Shown piece by piece: positions 54,610-63,710 of a DNA stretch of 64,000 nucleotides. Each line of letters starts with the position of its first letter. The first letter of the stretch is position 1. The position numbers were made by a program, and so were the translations under genes. The notes under the pieces were generated by a model. It worked only from the letters and a program-made list of their open reading frames with translations. It ran no database searches and was not told the origin of the DNA. This DNA is from Collimonas pratensis (GTDB lineage: Bacteria > Pseudomonadota > Gammaproteobacteria > Burkholderiales > Burkholderiaceae_D), in assembly GCF_001584185.1 (NCBI RefSeq), contig NZ_CP013234.1, forward strand, positions 1,426,001-1,490,000. Direction: 5' to 3'.

Positions 54610-55698
54610 TCAGGCGGGCGCCAGCAGCGCCTGGAATTGGTCCAGCGCCGCAATAACCTGCTGGTCGGACAGCGCCAGCAGCGCCTCTCCCACATACCAC
54701 TCGATATAACTCTGCTGCGGCAAGGCGGCGTCGCTGGCGCGACCGAATAGCCAGACGCCACGTTCCCGGGCCAGCTGGTCGCGCGCCGCGTTCGCCGCCT
54801 CGCGCTCGACCGGAAAATAGAGATGCAGCATATTGCAATGCGGCTGGCGTGGATTGACTTGCCAGTGCGGATAGCGGGCCAGCAACTGATACAGTTCGCG
54901 GGTGCGTTGCAGGTAGGCTGGCATGCGCGCCAGTTTTTCGTCAAACTGCATGGCCGCCGCCACTACGTAAGGCGAGCGCTGGTAGAGGTTGCCGCCCATG
55001 CGTTTCATCCATTCGGCGGCGCGGCCGATGAAATCCCGCTTGCCCAGCAGCATGGCGCCGCCTAGGCCGCCAAGGCCTTTGTAGAGCGAGACATAGGCGC
55101 TGTCAAAGCCGGCCGCCACGCTGGCCAGCGGCTGACCGTAGCCGGCTGCGGCTTCCCACAGGCGCGCGCCGTCCATGTGCAAATGAATGTTCTTTTCCCG
55201 GCAGTACTCTTTGAGCGCTTGCAGCTGTTCCCAGGCCGGCAGCTGGCCGCCGATTTCACGCATGGGCAGCTCATATAGCGCGGCACCGAGCCGATCCGGC
55301 ACAGCTTTCAGATCATCCGCCGTCCAAGGCCGGAACGGGCTGCCGACCTGGAGTACCTTGAAATGGTCGAGCAGTTGGTAGTTGCTGCTTTCGTGGCGCA
55401 GGATGTGCGCCGTCGGATGCAGCGCCACCAGCCGGTTGTTCTTGTCCTGGCAAGCGACGCGCAGCGCGATGGTTTGTGCCATGGTGCCGGTGATGACGAA
55501 GCAGGCTGCTTCGAAACCGAGCAGGGCGGCTACCTTGTTTTCGAAATCCTGGATCAGCTGGCCTTCGCCATAGCTGTCATGCTGGATATCATGCGCCTCG
55601 CACCAGGCCGCCATCGCGGAAAAATCCTGGGCGGCGGTGCGCGGCGCCGATGAAGAAAAAAAGGTATGGCATTGCTGGCGTAGGTTGGCGTTGGACAT
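54610..55698 (-). CDS. Low-specificity L-threonine aldolase / beta-eliminating lyase family
   Basis: 362 aa PLP enzyme. DSYGEGQLIQDFENKVAALLG (Asp-x-Tyr-Gly start of the fold), HMDGARLWEAAAGYG, and the PLP lysine in SLYKGLGGLGGAMLLGKR. It cleaves threonine or other 3-hydroxy-amino acids to glycine and an aldehyde, or condenses glycine in reverse. Its place between fdhA and sdaA, on the opposite strand, links it to glycine and serine flow, though it may be regulated separately. Confidence 0.9.
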   Translation of the reverse strand: MSNANLRQQCHTFFSSSAPRTAAQDFSAMAAWCEAHDIQHDSYGEGQLIQDFENKVAALLGFEAACFVITGTMAQTIALRVACQDKNNRLVALHPTAHILRHESSNYQLLDHFKVLQVGSPFRPWTADDLKAVPDRLGAALYELPMREIGGQLPAWEQLQALKEYCREKNIHLHMDGARLWEAAAGYGQPLASVAAGFDSAYVSLYKGLGGLGGAMLLGKRDFIGRAAEWMKRMGGNLYQRSPYVVAAAMQFDEKLARMPAYLQRTRELYQLLARYPHWQVNPRQPHCNMLHLYFPVEREAANAARDQLARERGVWLFGRASDAALPQQSYIEWYVGEALLALSDQQVIAALDQFQALLAPA

Positions 55699-56156
55699 AT
55701 CTGGTGGCTGGGGCGCTTTTGGCTAGGTCGGGGGAAGGAAGCTTGCTATCCTACCGCGATTTGGGGTTGCCGCCATGTCGGCGACTGCCCATTTGCCGGC
55801 AAAGCCTGGCGCCGGCGCCAAAAAATGCCCATGCGCCTGTTCTTTTAGAGGATCATGCCTGATTGGCAAGGTTTATGCGTTTGGCTTATCCCCTACAAGG
55901 AAATGTCATCGCGTAGGTAGGGCCACTTGGTCGTAAAATTAAAATTTGTCGTGCTTGTCGGAAAAGGACAAACACTTGTCAGCTACGGAAAATAGAGCGG
56001 CCGCTGCAAGGACAAAATGATGCCAAGGAATAGCACTGCAGTTATCGCTGATGGCGGCATTGATCAGCACTGTTGCACTGTACTCTGGCGTTGTGGTGTC
56101 TCGCGCGGCCGGTGTTGTTTGCCGAGAATAATACTTCAACCCACCCAGGAGTTGTC
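55699..56156. other. Regulatory region upstream of sdaA
   Basis: 458 bp without a convincing gene. CTTGTC occurs at 55954 and 55975 (21 bp apart), with an additional TTGTC at 55946 and an inverted GACAA at 55967: TTGTC-N7-GACAA. GTGCTTGTCG here also occurs at 48532 before proV. Confidence 0.45.
55946..55980. promoter_or_regulatory. Phased CTTGTC repeats upstream of sdaA
   Basis: Direct repeats at 55954-55959 and 55975-55980, two helical turns apart, with an overlapping inverted pair. Candidate AraC-type operator for the sdaA-sox genes; not proven. Confidence 0.35.
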
Positions 56157-56231
56157 ATGAACGGATGCACTATGTTTTGCCAGCGTATTTGCAAGCGCGT
56201 TTGCCCAAATATGCAATCGGGTTCTCTATGA
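56157..56231 (+). CDS. Cysteine-rich 24-residue leader peptide before sdaA
   Basis: ATG 56157 is 5 bp after a strong AGGAG (56147-56151). The 24 codons encode a peptide with Cys at residues 4, 8, 12 and 16, a strict every-fourth pattern, plus Arg/Lys between them. The stop TGA (56229-56231) overlaps the sdaA ATG (56228-56230) as ATGA. It is far better initiated than sdaA itself, which lacks a good ribosome-binding site. Likely a translationally coupling uORF; Cys supply or Cys-tRNA could affect it. Confidence 0.5.
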   Translation: MNGCTMFCQRICKRVCPNMQSGSL

Positions 56232-57619
56232 ACATCAGCACATTTGATTTATTCAAGGTCGGTATCGGTCCATCCAGCTCGCATACGGTGGGGCCGATGA
56301 TTGCCGCCAATCGCTTTGCTGCTTATTTGCACGAGGTTAATTTGCTCGATGCGGTGCACGCGGTACGCGTCGAACTGTACGGTTCGCTCGGCGCCACTGG
56401 TAAAGGCCATGGCAGCGACAAAGCGGTGCTGCTGGGGCTGGAAGGCAACCTGCCGGACAATATCGATCCGGATCACGTCGAGCCGCGGCTGGCGGAAATC
56501 CGCAGCACCAAGAAGCTGCTGCTGAACGGTACGCATCCGATCGGCTGTGTAGAAAAGGAACACGTATTGTTTTTCCGGCGCGAAGCCTTGCCGCAGCATC
56601 CGAACGGCATGCGCTTTGTCGCCCTGGACGCGGCTGGCAACGTGATTGCAGAGAAAGAATACTACTCGGTCGGCGGCGGCTTCGTGGTCAGCAAGGAAGG
56701 CCAGCGCGTCAATCTGGTACAGGCCGGCAGCGTGCAGTCGGAAGGCGAGCTGCCTTATCCCTTCCATTCCGGCGACGACCTGCTGCGCATGTCGGCGGAA
56801 AGCGGTTTGACCATTGCTGCCCTGATGATGGAAAACGAAAAGCACTGGCGCTCGGCGGAAGAAGTACGCACCAAGTTGCTGGGTATCTGGGATGTGATGG
56901 CGGCGGCGGTCAAGCGCGGCTGTTCCATCGACGGCGAATTGCCGGGACCGATGAAGGTCAAGCGGCGTGCTGCGGAATTGTACCGGCAGCTGAAAGATCG
57001 ATCCGAGGAATCGTTTACCGATCCTTTGTCGATGCTGGACTGGGTCAACCTGTATGCGATGGCGGTGAATGAAGAAAATGCTGCCGGCGGCCGCATCGTC
57101 ACGGCGCCGACCAATGGCGCGGCAGGGGTGTTGCCGGCGGTGCTGCATTACTACACCAAGTTCATTCCCGGCTCGAACAAGGATGGCGTCATGACCTTCA
57201 TGCTGACGGCAGCGGCGATCGGCCTGATCTACAAGGAAAACGCATCGATCTCGGGTGCCGAAGTCGGTTGCCAGGGTGAGGTCGGCGTAGCTTGCTCGAT
57301 GGCGGCAGGGGCTTTGGCCGCAGTGCTGGGCGGCAGCACCGAGCAGATCGAGAATGCGGCGGAGATCGGTATGGAGCACAACCTTGGCATGACTTGCGAT
57401 CCGGTCGGCGGCCTGGTGCAGATTCCCTGTATCGAACGCAATGCGATGGGCGCGGTGAAAGCGATCAACGCCGCCCGCATGGCCCTGCGCGGCAACGGCA
57501 AGCACTATGTCTCGCTGGACAAGGTCATCAAGACCATGATGCAGACCGGCGCCGACATGAAGACCAAGTACAAGGAAACATCACGTGGTGGTTTGGCGGT
57601 AAATGTCATTGAGTGCTGA
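56228..57619 (+). CDS. sdaA: L-serine ammonia-lyase (iron-sulfur, single-chain)
   Basis: 463 aa. Deaminates serine to pyruvate and ammonia with a labile [4Fe-4S] cluster. N-terminus [23 protein letters not shown] is the family start; the cluster Cys candidates are in [17 protein letters not shown] and [18 protein letters not shown]. Length agrees with E. coli SdaA (454 aa). The frame is open upstream to 56165, but the ATG at 56228, overlapped by the leader-peptide stop, is the better start. It completes betaine -> pyruvate conversion. Confidence 0.94.
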   Translation: MNISTFDLFKVGIGPSSSHTVGPMIAANRFAAYLHEVNLLDAVHAVRVELYGSLGATGKGHGSDKAVLLGLEGNLPDNIDPDHVEPRLAEIRSTKKLLLNGTHPIGCVEKEHVLFFRREALPQHPNGMRFVALDAAGNVIAEKEYYSVGGGFVVSKEGQRVNLVQAGSVQSEGELPYPFHSGDDLLRMSAESGLTIAALMMENEKHWRSAEEVRTKLLGIWDVMAAAVKRGCSIDGELPGPMKVKRRAAELYRQLKDRSEESFTDPLSMLDWVNLYAMAVNEENAAGGRIVTAPTNGAAGVLPAVLHYYTKFIPGSNKDGVMTFMLTAAAIGLIYKENASISGAEVGCQGEVGVACSMAAGALAAVLGGSTEQIENAAEIGMEHNLGMTCDPVGGLVQIPCIERNAMGAVKAINAARMALRGNGKHYVSLDKVIKTMMQTGADMKTKYKETSRGGLAVNVIEC

Positions 57620-57646
57620 GTAGCTTTCAGCGATAACTAGGATAGC

Positions 57647-57672
57647 TCTAAAACCGCGCAGTAGGTTTTAGA
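57647..57672 (+). other. Hairpin between sdaA and soxB
   Basis: A 9-bp stem TCTAAAACC (57647-57655) / GGTTTTAGA (57664-57672) with an 8-nt loop; no T-tract follows. It may stabilise the sdaA message or attenuate readthrough into soxB. Confidence 0.45.
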
Positions 57673-57707
57673 ACTGTCCGTAACGGTTCCGGAAATTTGA
57701 GGGGTTT

Positions 57708-58952
57708 ATGAGCAATTATTCGATATTCAGCTTGATCCGCAACAGCCTCTCCTACCATGAAAACTGGCAGCGGGCCTGGAAAAGCCCGGAACCGAAAAAG
57801 GAATACGACATCGTTATCGTCGGCGGCGGCGGCCACGGCCTGGCCACCGCCTACTACCTGGCCAAGGTGCACGGCTTGCGCAATATCGCCGTCATCGAAA
57901 AAGGCTGGATAGGCGGCGGCAACACCGCCCGCAACACCACCATCGTGCGTTCCAACTATCTGTGGGACGAATCGGCCATGCTGTACGAAAAGGCGATGCA
58001 GCTGTGGGAGGGCCTGTCGCAAGACCTCAACTACAACGTCATGTTCAGCCAGCGCGGCGTGATGAACCTGGCGCATACCTTGCAGGATGTGCGCGACACC
58101 GAGCGCCGCATCAACGCCAACCGTCTCAACGGCGTCGATGCCGAATGGCTGACGCCGGCGCAGGTCAAGGAAATCGTCCCGATCATTAATCTCAACAGCC
58201 ACTATCCGGTGCTGGGCGCTTCCTTCCAGCGCCGTGGCGGGGTGGCGCGGCATGATGCGGTGGCCTGGGGTTTTGCCCGCGGCGCCGACGAGCGCGGCGT
58301 CGATATCCTGCAGAACTGCGGCGTCACCGGCATCCGCCGCGAGAACGGCGCAGTGACCGGGGTCGATACCGTCAAGGGCTTTATCAAGGCTAAGAAAGTG
58401 GCGGTGGTCGCCGCCGGCCACTCCAGCGTGCTGGCGGAGATGGCGGGCATCCGCCTGCCGCTGGAAAGCCATCCGCTGCAGGCGCTGGTGTCGGAGCCGA
58501 TCAAGCCGGTGCTCGACACGGTGGTGATGTCGAATGCCGTGCATGCTTACATCAGCCAGTCCGACAAGGGCGACCTGGTGATCGGCGCCGGCGTCGACCA
58601 GTACACAGGCTATGGCCAGCGCGGCAGTTATCACGTGATCGAAGGCACGTTGCAGGCGATTGTTGAAATGTTCCCGCTGTTCAGCCGGGTCCGCATGAAC
58701 CGCCAGTGGGGCGGGATCGTCGATGTTTCGCCGGATGCCTGCCCGATCATTTCCAAGACACCGGTCAAGGGCCTGTATTTCAATTGCGGCTGGGGCACCG
58801 GCGGCTTCAAGGCCACGCCGGGTTCGGGCTGGGTGTTCGCCCACACCATTGCCAACGACCATCCGCATCCGCTGAATGCGCCGTTTGCGCTGGACCGTTT
58901 CTACAACGGCCATCTGATCGACGAACACGGGGCCGCCGCCGTCGCCCACTGA
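57708..58952 (+). CDS. soxB: Sarcosine oxidase beta subunit
   Basis: 414 aa. FAD-binding DAO-type fold: [20 protein letters not shown] at residue 38, [22 protein letters not shown], and C-terminal [30 protein letters not shown]. Catalytic subunit of the heterotetrameric enzyme that demethylates sarcosine to glycine, forming H2O2 and 5,10-methylene-THF. First of soxBDAG. Confidence 0.96.
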   Translation: MSNYSIFSLIRNSLSYHENWQRAWKSPEPKKEYDIVIVGGGGHGLATAYYLAKVHGLRNIAVIEKGWIGGGNTARNTTIVRSNYLWDESAMLYEKAMQLWEGLSQDLNYNVMFSQRGVMNLAHTLQDVRDTERRINANRLNGVDAEWLTPAQVKEIVPIINLNSHYPVLGASFQRRGGVARHDAVAWGFARGADERGVDILQNCGVTGIRRENGAVTGVDTVKGFIKAKKVAVVAAGHSSVLAEMAGIRLPLESHPLQALVSEPIKPVLDTVVMSNAVHAYISQSDKGDLVIGAGVDQYTGYGQRGSYHVIEGTLQAIVEMFPLFSRVRMNRQWGGIVDVSPDACPIISKTPVKGLYFNCGWGTGGFKATPGSGWVFAHTIANDHPHPLNAPFALDRFYNGHLIDEHGAAAVAH

Positions 58953-59015
58953 TACTGTCCGTTGTGACCATTCAGCCATCCTTGATTCAATCCGCCATCT
59001 GTCTGGAGAACCACC

Positions 59016-59303
59016 ATGTTATTGATCACCTGCCCTTGGTGCGGGCCGCGTGCCGAGAGTGAGTTTCATTGCGGCGGCGAAGCCGATATCGCCCGCCCGC
59101 TGGAAACCGAAAAACTGAGCGACGAAGCCTGGGGCGATTACCTGTTCATGCGCAAGAATCCGCGCGGCGTGCACCGCGAGCAGTGGGTGCACAACCAGGG
59201 TTGCCGGCGCTGGTTCATGGCCGAGCGCGATACCGTGACTTATGAATTCCTCAGCTACAGCAAGTTCGAAGCCAAGGCTGCCGCCGATGGCAAGGGAGCC
59301 TAG
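59016..59303 (+). CDS. soxD: Sarcosine oxidase delta subunit
   Basis: 95 aa. Zinc-binding small subunit: TCPWCGPRAESEF with Cys6 and Cys9, HCGGEADIARP, and a Cys in HNQGCRRWF, matching the family pattern (FxYxxNPRGxxxExWxHxxGC). It stabilises the complex. Confidence 0.96.
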   Translation: MLLITCPWCGPRAESEFHCGGEADIARPLETEKLSDEAWGDYLFMRKNPRGVHREQWVHNQGCRRWFMAERDTVTYEFLSYSKFEAKAAADGKGA

Positions 59304-59304
59304 G

Positions 59305-62300
59305 ATGAACCAACTGAAGAGCCAACCGACAAACCAGACACACAGGCTGGCCGGCGGCGGCCGCATCGACCGCGCGGTTCCGCTGACTTTTATTTTCAAC
59401 GGTAAAAGCTACCAGGGTTATCAGGGCGATACGCTGGCCTCGGCGCTGCTCGCTAACGGTGTGCACTTCGTTGCGCGTAGCTGGAAATATCACCGTCCGC
59501 GCGGCATCGTCACCGCCGGGGTAGAAGAACCGAATGCGCTGGTGCAGCTGGAAAGCGGCGGGTTTACCGTACCAAACGCCCGCGCCACGGAAATCGAGTT
59601 GTACCAGGGTTTGAGCGCGACCAGCGTCAACGCCAGCCCCAGCATCGAAAACGACCGCATGGCGATCAACCAGCTGTTTGCCCGTTTCATCCCGGCCGGC
59701 TTCTACTACAAGACCTTCAAATGGCCGCGCAGCTGGTGGGGCAAATACGAAGAAGTGATACGCGAAGCGGCCGGCTTCGGCAAGGCGCCGACCGAGCTCG
59801 ATCCGGACCGCTATGAAAAGACCTATGCCCATTGCGACGTGCTGGTGGCCGGCGCCGGTCCAGCCGGCCTGGCGGCCGCCTGGGTGGCGGCGCAATCCGG
59901 TGCGCGGGTGGTGCTGGTCGACGATCAGTCAGAACCGGGCGGCAGCTTGCTGTCGGGGCCTGCGCTGATCGACGGTTTGCCGGCGGCCGCATGGGTAGCG
60001 AAAATCAGCGCGGAATTGCGGGCCTTCCCGGAAGTGACGATTCTGTCGCGCAGCACGGCCTTCGGCTACCAGGACCATAACCTGGTGACCGTGACCCAGC
60101 GCCTGAGCGAGCATCTGCCGCTGGCGCAGCGGGGCGGCAAGGTGCGCGAACGGCTGTGGAAGGTACGCGCCAAGCACGTGATACTGGCAACCGGCGCCCA
60201 TGAACGGCCCATCGTGTTCGGCAATAACGATCTGCCTGGCATCATGCTGGTTTCGGCGGTATCGACCTATATCCACCGCTATGGCGTGCTGCCCGGACGC
60301 CAGGCGGTGATCTTCGCCAACAATGACGACGCCTACCAGACTGCTCTCGATCTGAAGGGCAACGGCGCCCAGGTAACCGTGGTCGATCCGCGCCCAGCTG
60401 GCAACAGCAGCCTGCCGGCCGCCGCCAAGCGGCAGGGTGTGAGCATCATCAATGACGCCGTGGTGGTGACTGCGCATGGCAGCCGCCATGTCAAGAAAGT
60501 GGAAGTTTCCGGCCATCGCGATGGCGTGCCGGGGCAGTTCATCACCTCGCTTGCCTGCGATCTGCTCTGTGTTTCGGGCGGCTGGAATCCGGTCATCCAT
60601 CTGTTTGCCCAGTCCGGCGGCAAGGCGCACTGGAATAATGAGAAGGCCTGCTTCGTGCCGGGATCGGCGATGCAAAAGGAAACCAGCGCCGGCGCCGCCA
60701 ACGGCGATTTCAGCCTGGCAGGCGCCTTGCGCGATGGCGCGCTGGCGGCGCAGCAGGCGGTCGAATCGGCTGGCTTGAAAGCGGCCGCGCTACCGAACTG
60801 GAAAGTGGCCGAACTGTCGGAAGCCCCGCTCATGCCTATGTGGCTGGTGGGCGACCGTAAACAGGTCGGGCGCGGTCCCAAGCAATTCGTCGATTACCAG
60901 AACGACGTGTCGGCCGCCGATATCTACCTGGCCGCGCGCGAGGGCTATCATTCGGTCGAGCACGTCAAGCGCTACACCGCGCTCGGCTTCGGCACCGACC
61001 AGGGCAAGCTCGGCAACATCAACGGTATGGCGATCCTGGCTGAAGTACTGGGCAAGAGCATCCCGCAAACCGGCACCACGACTTTCCGCCCGAACTACAC
61101 GCCGGTGACCTTCGGCACGGTGGCCGGACGCGAGCTGGGCGAGTTCCTGACGCCTATCCGCAAAACTTGCATCCATCCCTGGCATATCGAGCAGGGCGCC
61201 TTGTTTGAAGACGTCGGCAACTGGAAACGTCCCTGGTATTACCCGCGCGGCAAGGAAGACCTGCATGCGGCAGTAGCGCGCGAGTGCCTGGCGGCGCGCA
61301 ACAGCGTTGGCATCCTCGATGCTTCCACGCTGGGCAAAATCGATGTACAAGGACCGGATGCCGTCACGCTGCTGAACTGGATGTACACCAATCCCTGGAA
61401 CAAGCTGGAAGTCGGCAAATGCCGCTACGGCCTGATGCTGGACGAGAACGGCATGGTGTTCGATGACGGCGTCACGGTGCGTCTCGGCGAGCAGCATTTC
61501 CTGATGAGCACCACCACCGGCGGCGCGGCGCGCGTGCTGGACTGGATGGAGCGCTGGCTGCAGACCGAGTGGCCGCACCTGAAAGTCAACCTGACGTCGG
61601 TGACCGATCATTTCGCCACCTTTGCGGTAGTCGGGCCGAACGCCCGCCGCGTGCTGCAGAAAGTCTGCAAGGATATCGATTTCTCCAACGAGAAATTTCC
61701 CTTCATGTCTTTCCGCGAAGGTAGCATCAACAGCGTCTTCACCCGCATCATGCGTATCAGCTTCTCCGGCGAACTGTCGTATGAAGTCAATGTGCCGGCC
61801 AATATGGGACGGGCCATCTGGGACGCCATCATCGAAGCCGGCAAGGAGTTTGACATCACGCCCTACGGCACGGAAACCATGCACGTGCTGCGCGCCGAAA
61901 AGGGCTACATCATCGTCGGCCAGGATACCGACGGCTCGGTCACGCCGTTCGACCTAGGCATGGGCGGCCTGGTAGCCAAATCCAAGGATTTCCTCGGCAA
62001 GCGTTCGCTCGCACGCTCGGATACCGCCGGCGAGAACCGCAAGCAGCTGGTGGGCTTGCTCAGCGCGGACAAGGATTTCGTGCTGCCGGAGGGTAGCCAG
62101 ATCCTGGCCGAGCCGAGCAATGAAGCGACCGGCAGCATGATAGGCCACGTAACGTCCAGTTACTTTAGCCCGATCCTGCAGCGCTCGATCGCCTTCGCGC
62201 TGATCAAGGGCGGGCTCGGCAAGATGGGGCAGGAAGTCAGCATATCGCTGGAGAACGGCCGCAATATCGCAGCCAAGATCAGCAGCCTGGTGTTCTACGA

Positions 62301-62331
62301 TGCAGAAGGAGTCCGTCAACATGTTGAATGA
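59305..62331 (+). CDS. soxA: Sarcosine oxidase alpha subunit
   Basis: 1008 aa, usual length. N-terminal ferredoxin-like segment (FNGKSYQGYQGDTLASALLANG), NAD/FAD Rossmann domain (VLVAGAGPAGLAAAWVAAQSGA near residue 175), and a C-terminal GcvT/aminomethyltransferase domain that binds tetrahydrofolate and captures the released one-carbon unit. ATG 59305 follows GGGAGCC and the soxD stop by 1 bp. Overlaps soxG by 11 bp. Confidence 0.97.
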   Translation: MNQLKSQPTNQTHRLAGGGRIDRAVPLTFIFNGKSYQGYQGDTLASALLANGVHFVARSWKYHRPRGIVTAGVEEPNALVQLESGGFTVPNARATEIELYQGLSATSVNASPSIENDRMAINQLFARFIPAGFYYKTFKWPRSWWGKYEEVIREAAGFGKAPTELDPDRYEKTYAHCDVLVAGAGPAGLAAAWVAAQSGARVVLVDDQSEPGGSLLSGPALIDGLPAAAWVAKISAELRAFPEVTILSRSTAFGYQDHNLVTVTQRLSEHLPLAQRGGKVRERLWKVRAKHVILATGAHERPIVFGNNDLPGIMLVSAVSTYIHRYGVLPGRQAVIFANNDDAYQTALDLKGNGAQVTVVDPRPAGNSSLPAAAKRQGVSIINDAVVVTAHGSRHVKKVEVSGHRDGVPGQFITSLACDLLCVSGGWNPVIHLFAQSGGKAHWNNEKACFVPGSAMQKETSAGAANGDFSLAGALRDGALAAQQAVESAGLKAAALPNWKVAELSEAPLMPMWLVGDRKQVGRGPKQFVDYQNDVSAADIYLAAREGYHSVEHVKRYTALGFGTDQGKLGNINGMAILAEVLGKSIPQTGTTTFRPNYTPVTFGTVAGRELGEFLTPIRKTCIHPWHIEQGALFEDVGNWKRPWYYPRGKEDLHAAVARECLAARNSVGILDASTLGKIDVQGPDAVTLLNWMYTNPWNKLEVGKCRYGLMLDENGMVFDDGVTVRLGEQHFLMSTTTGGAARVLDWMERWLQTEWPHLKVNLTSVTDHFATFAVVGPNARRVLQKVCKDIDFSNEKFPFMSFREGSINSVFTRIMRISFSGELSYEVNVPANMGRAIWDAIIEAGKEFDITPYGTETMHVLRAEKGYIIVGQDTDGSVTPFDLGMGGLVAKSKDFLGKRSLARSDTAGENRKQLVGLLSADKDFVLPEGSQILAEPSNEATGSMIGHVTSSYFSPILQRSIAFALIKGGLGKMGQEVSISLENGRNIAAKISSLVFYDAEGVRQHVE

Positions 62332-62926
62332 AACCCAGCTTTTTCAGGTGCAGCAGGAATCGCCGTTGGCGGAACTGGGGCAGTTGTTGGCGCCGCTCAC
62401 TGCAGGCGCCAACCAGCCGGTCCGGCTGGAGGAGAAACCCTTCCTGGAACTGATCAATATCAAGGGCGAGGCCGGCTCAGCAAGCTTCCTGCGGGCGGTC
62501 AAGAATCTCACCGGCGCGGCATTGCCGCTGCAGCCGAACACCATCGCCGAAAGCGAGCAGTTCGTCATCTACTGGCTGGCGCCGAATGAATGGCTGATCC
62601 AGTCCAGGCAACCGCGCCTGCCGGCGCTGTGCGCCGACCTGGCCGCTGCGCTGGCGGGAGAGTTCGCCGCGGTGGTGGATGTCAGCAGCGGCAATACCAG
62701 CCTGGTGCTGAGTGGCATACAGGCGCGCGCGGTCTTGCAGAAGGGCTGCCCGCTGGATTTCCATGCGGGCGTCTTCAAGCCAGGGCAGTGCGCCCAGAGC
62801 CATTACTTCAAGGCCGGCATCTTGCTGCGGCCTTTGGACGACGGCGCTTTTGAGCTGATCATCCGCCGCAGCTTTGCCGATTACTTCGGCCGTATTTTAT
62901 TGGACGCCAGTCAGGAGTATCTCTGA
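62321..62926 (+). CDS. soxG: Sarcosine oxidase gamma subunit
   Basis: 201 aa GcvT-like small subunit: FLRAVKNLTGAALPLQPNT, YWLAPNEWLIQS and VVDVSSGNTSLVLSGIQARAVLQKGCPLDFH. Coupled to soxA by overlap (an earlier ATG at 62300 is less likely) and to the next gene by a 1-bp overlap. Confidence 0.95.
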   Translation: MLNETQLFQVQQESPLAELGQLLAPLTAGANQPVRLEEKPFLELINIKGEAGSASFLRAVKNLTGAALPLQPNTIAESEQFVIYWLAPNEWLIQSRQPRLPALCADLAAALAGEFAAVVDVSSGNTSLVLSGIQARAVLQKGCPLDFHAGVFKPGQCAQSHYFKAGILLRPLDDGAFELIIRRSFADYFGRILLDASQEYL

Positions 62927-63369
62927 TGAAGAACGAAAACATCGCCAGCGGCGTACGCTGGCAGATCTTTGTCGAGGGCCTGGCGGCGATGACCAGCGTC
63001 GGCCTGCATCCGCACGAACATGAAAAGCCGCAGGCGGTCGAACTGGACATTGAATTGTCGTACAAGACTGGCGGCAGCGGCATGGGCGATGATGATACGG
63101 CGGCGGTGATCGACTATGACCATTACTGCAGCGTGGTCACGGCTTTTCTGCAAGCCAAGCCGCATACTCGCCTGCTGGAGACGCTGGCCTCGGAAGTCGC
63201 CAGCCTGTCCTTCCGCGAATTCCCTATGCTCGATGAAATACGGGTGGCGATCCACAAGCCGAAGATCCGCCCCAACACCGCCCGTCTGGGCGTAGCCTCA
63301 AGCTGGACCCGCTGGAGCTATGAAACCCTGTTGCTGGCGCAGACCCTGGAAAGCGGTGTTGCGGCATGA
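62926..63369 (+). CDS. Dihydroneopterin aldolase-like protein of the sarcosine oxidase operon
   Basis: 147 aa FolB-type fold. GLHPHEHEKPQAVELDIEL carries the conserved Glu region, and VAIHKPKIRPNTARLGV the C-terminal strand with the active-site Lys. FolB makes 6-hydroxymethyl-dihydropterin for folate synthesis. Its tail is longer than the usual ~120 aa. Last gene of soxBDAG, start overlapping the soxG stop (TGATG), so it probably raises folate supply for methylene-THF formation. Confidence 0.85.
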   Translation: MKNENIASGVRWQIFVEGLAAMTSVGLHPHEHEKPQAVELDIELSYKTGGSGMGDDDTAAVIDYDHYCSVVTAFLQAKPHTRLLETLASEVASLSFREFPMLDEIRVAIHKPKIRPNTARLGVASSWTRWSYETLLLAQTLESGVAA

Positions 63370-63433
63370 GCGGAACAGGAAAATTCTTTGTTGATACAAG
63401 GCAATAATTTGATTATGGCATGCATCTGCCGAC

Positions 63434-63459
63434 AAAAAGCCCGCATAAGCGGGCTTTTT
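63434..63459 (+). terminator. Intrinsic terminator after the sox operon
   Basis: A perfect 11-bp stem AAAAAGCCCGC (63434-63444) / GCGGGCTTTTT (63449-63459) with loop ATAA. The remaining 63460-63710 shows nothing else definite. Confidence 0.93.
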
Positions 63460-63710
63460 GTTCCAAGTGCAATTGGGACTTGAAACCGGCTTGCGTTTTT
63501 TTTAACGGAAGGCTGCAAGTTGCGCCAGTTTCGTCTACCATTTGCTATCGGCAGCACTATTCCAATGACTTTTCACAGAGCATATTTCCTTTCCAGTAAG
63601 CATCCTCAACGGCAGAAAACAAGACTGCCGGCCGCCTCCGGGGCGGACCGGTAATTCTTCTGCCCTGGCGTTGCCACATCATTCATCATCGTATCCAGGA
63701 GACCATCAAC

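Noticed and set aside
56165..57619. Longer sdaA starting at 56165
   Set aside because: The extra 21 residues do not match the family N-terminus, and that ATG has no suitably spaced ribosome-binding site; the SD at 56147 is better spaced for the leader ATG at 56157.
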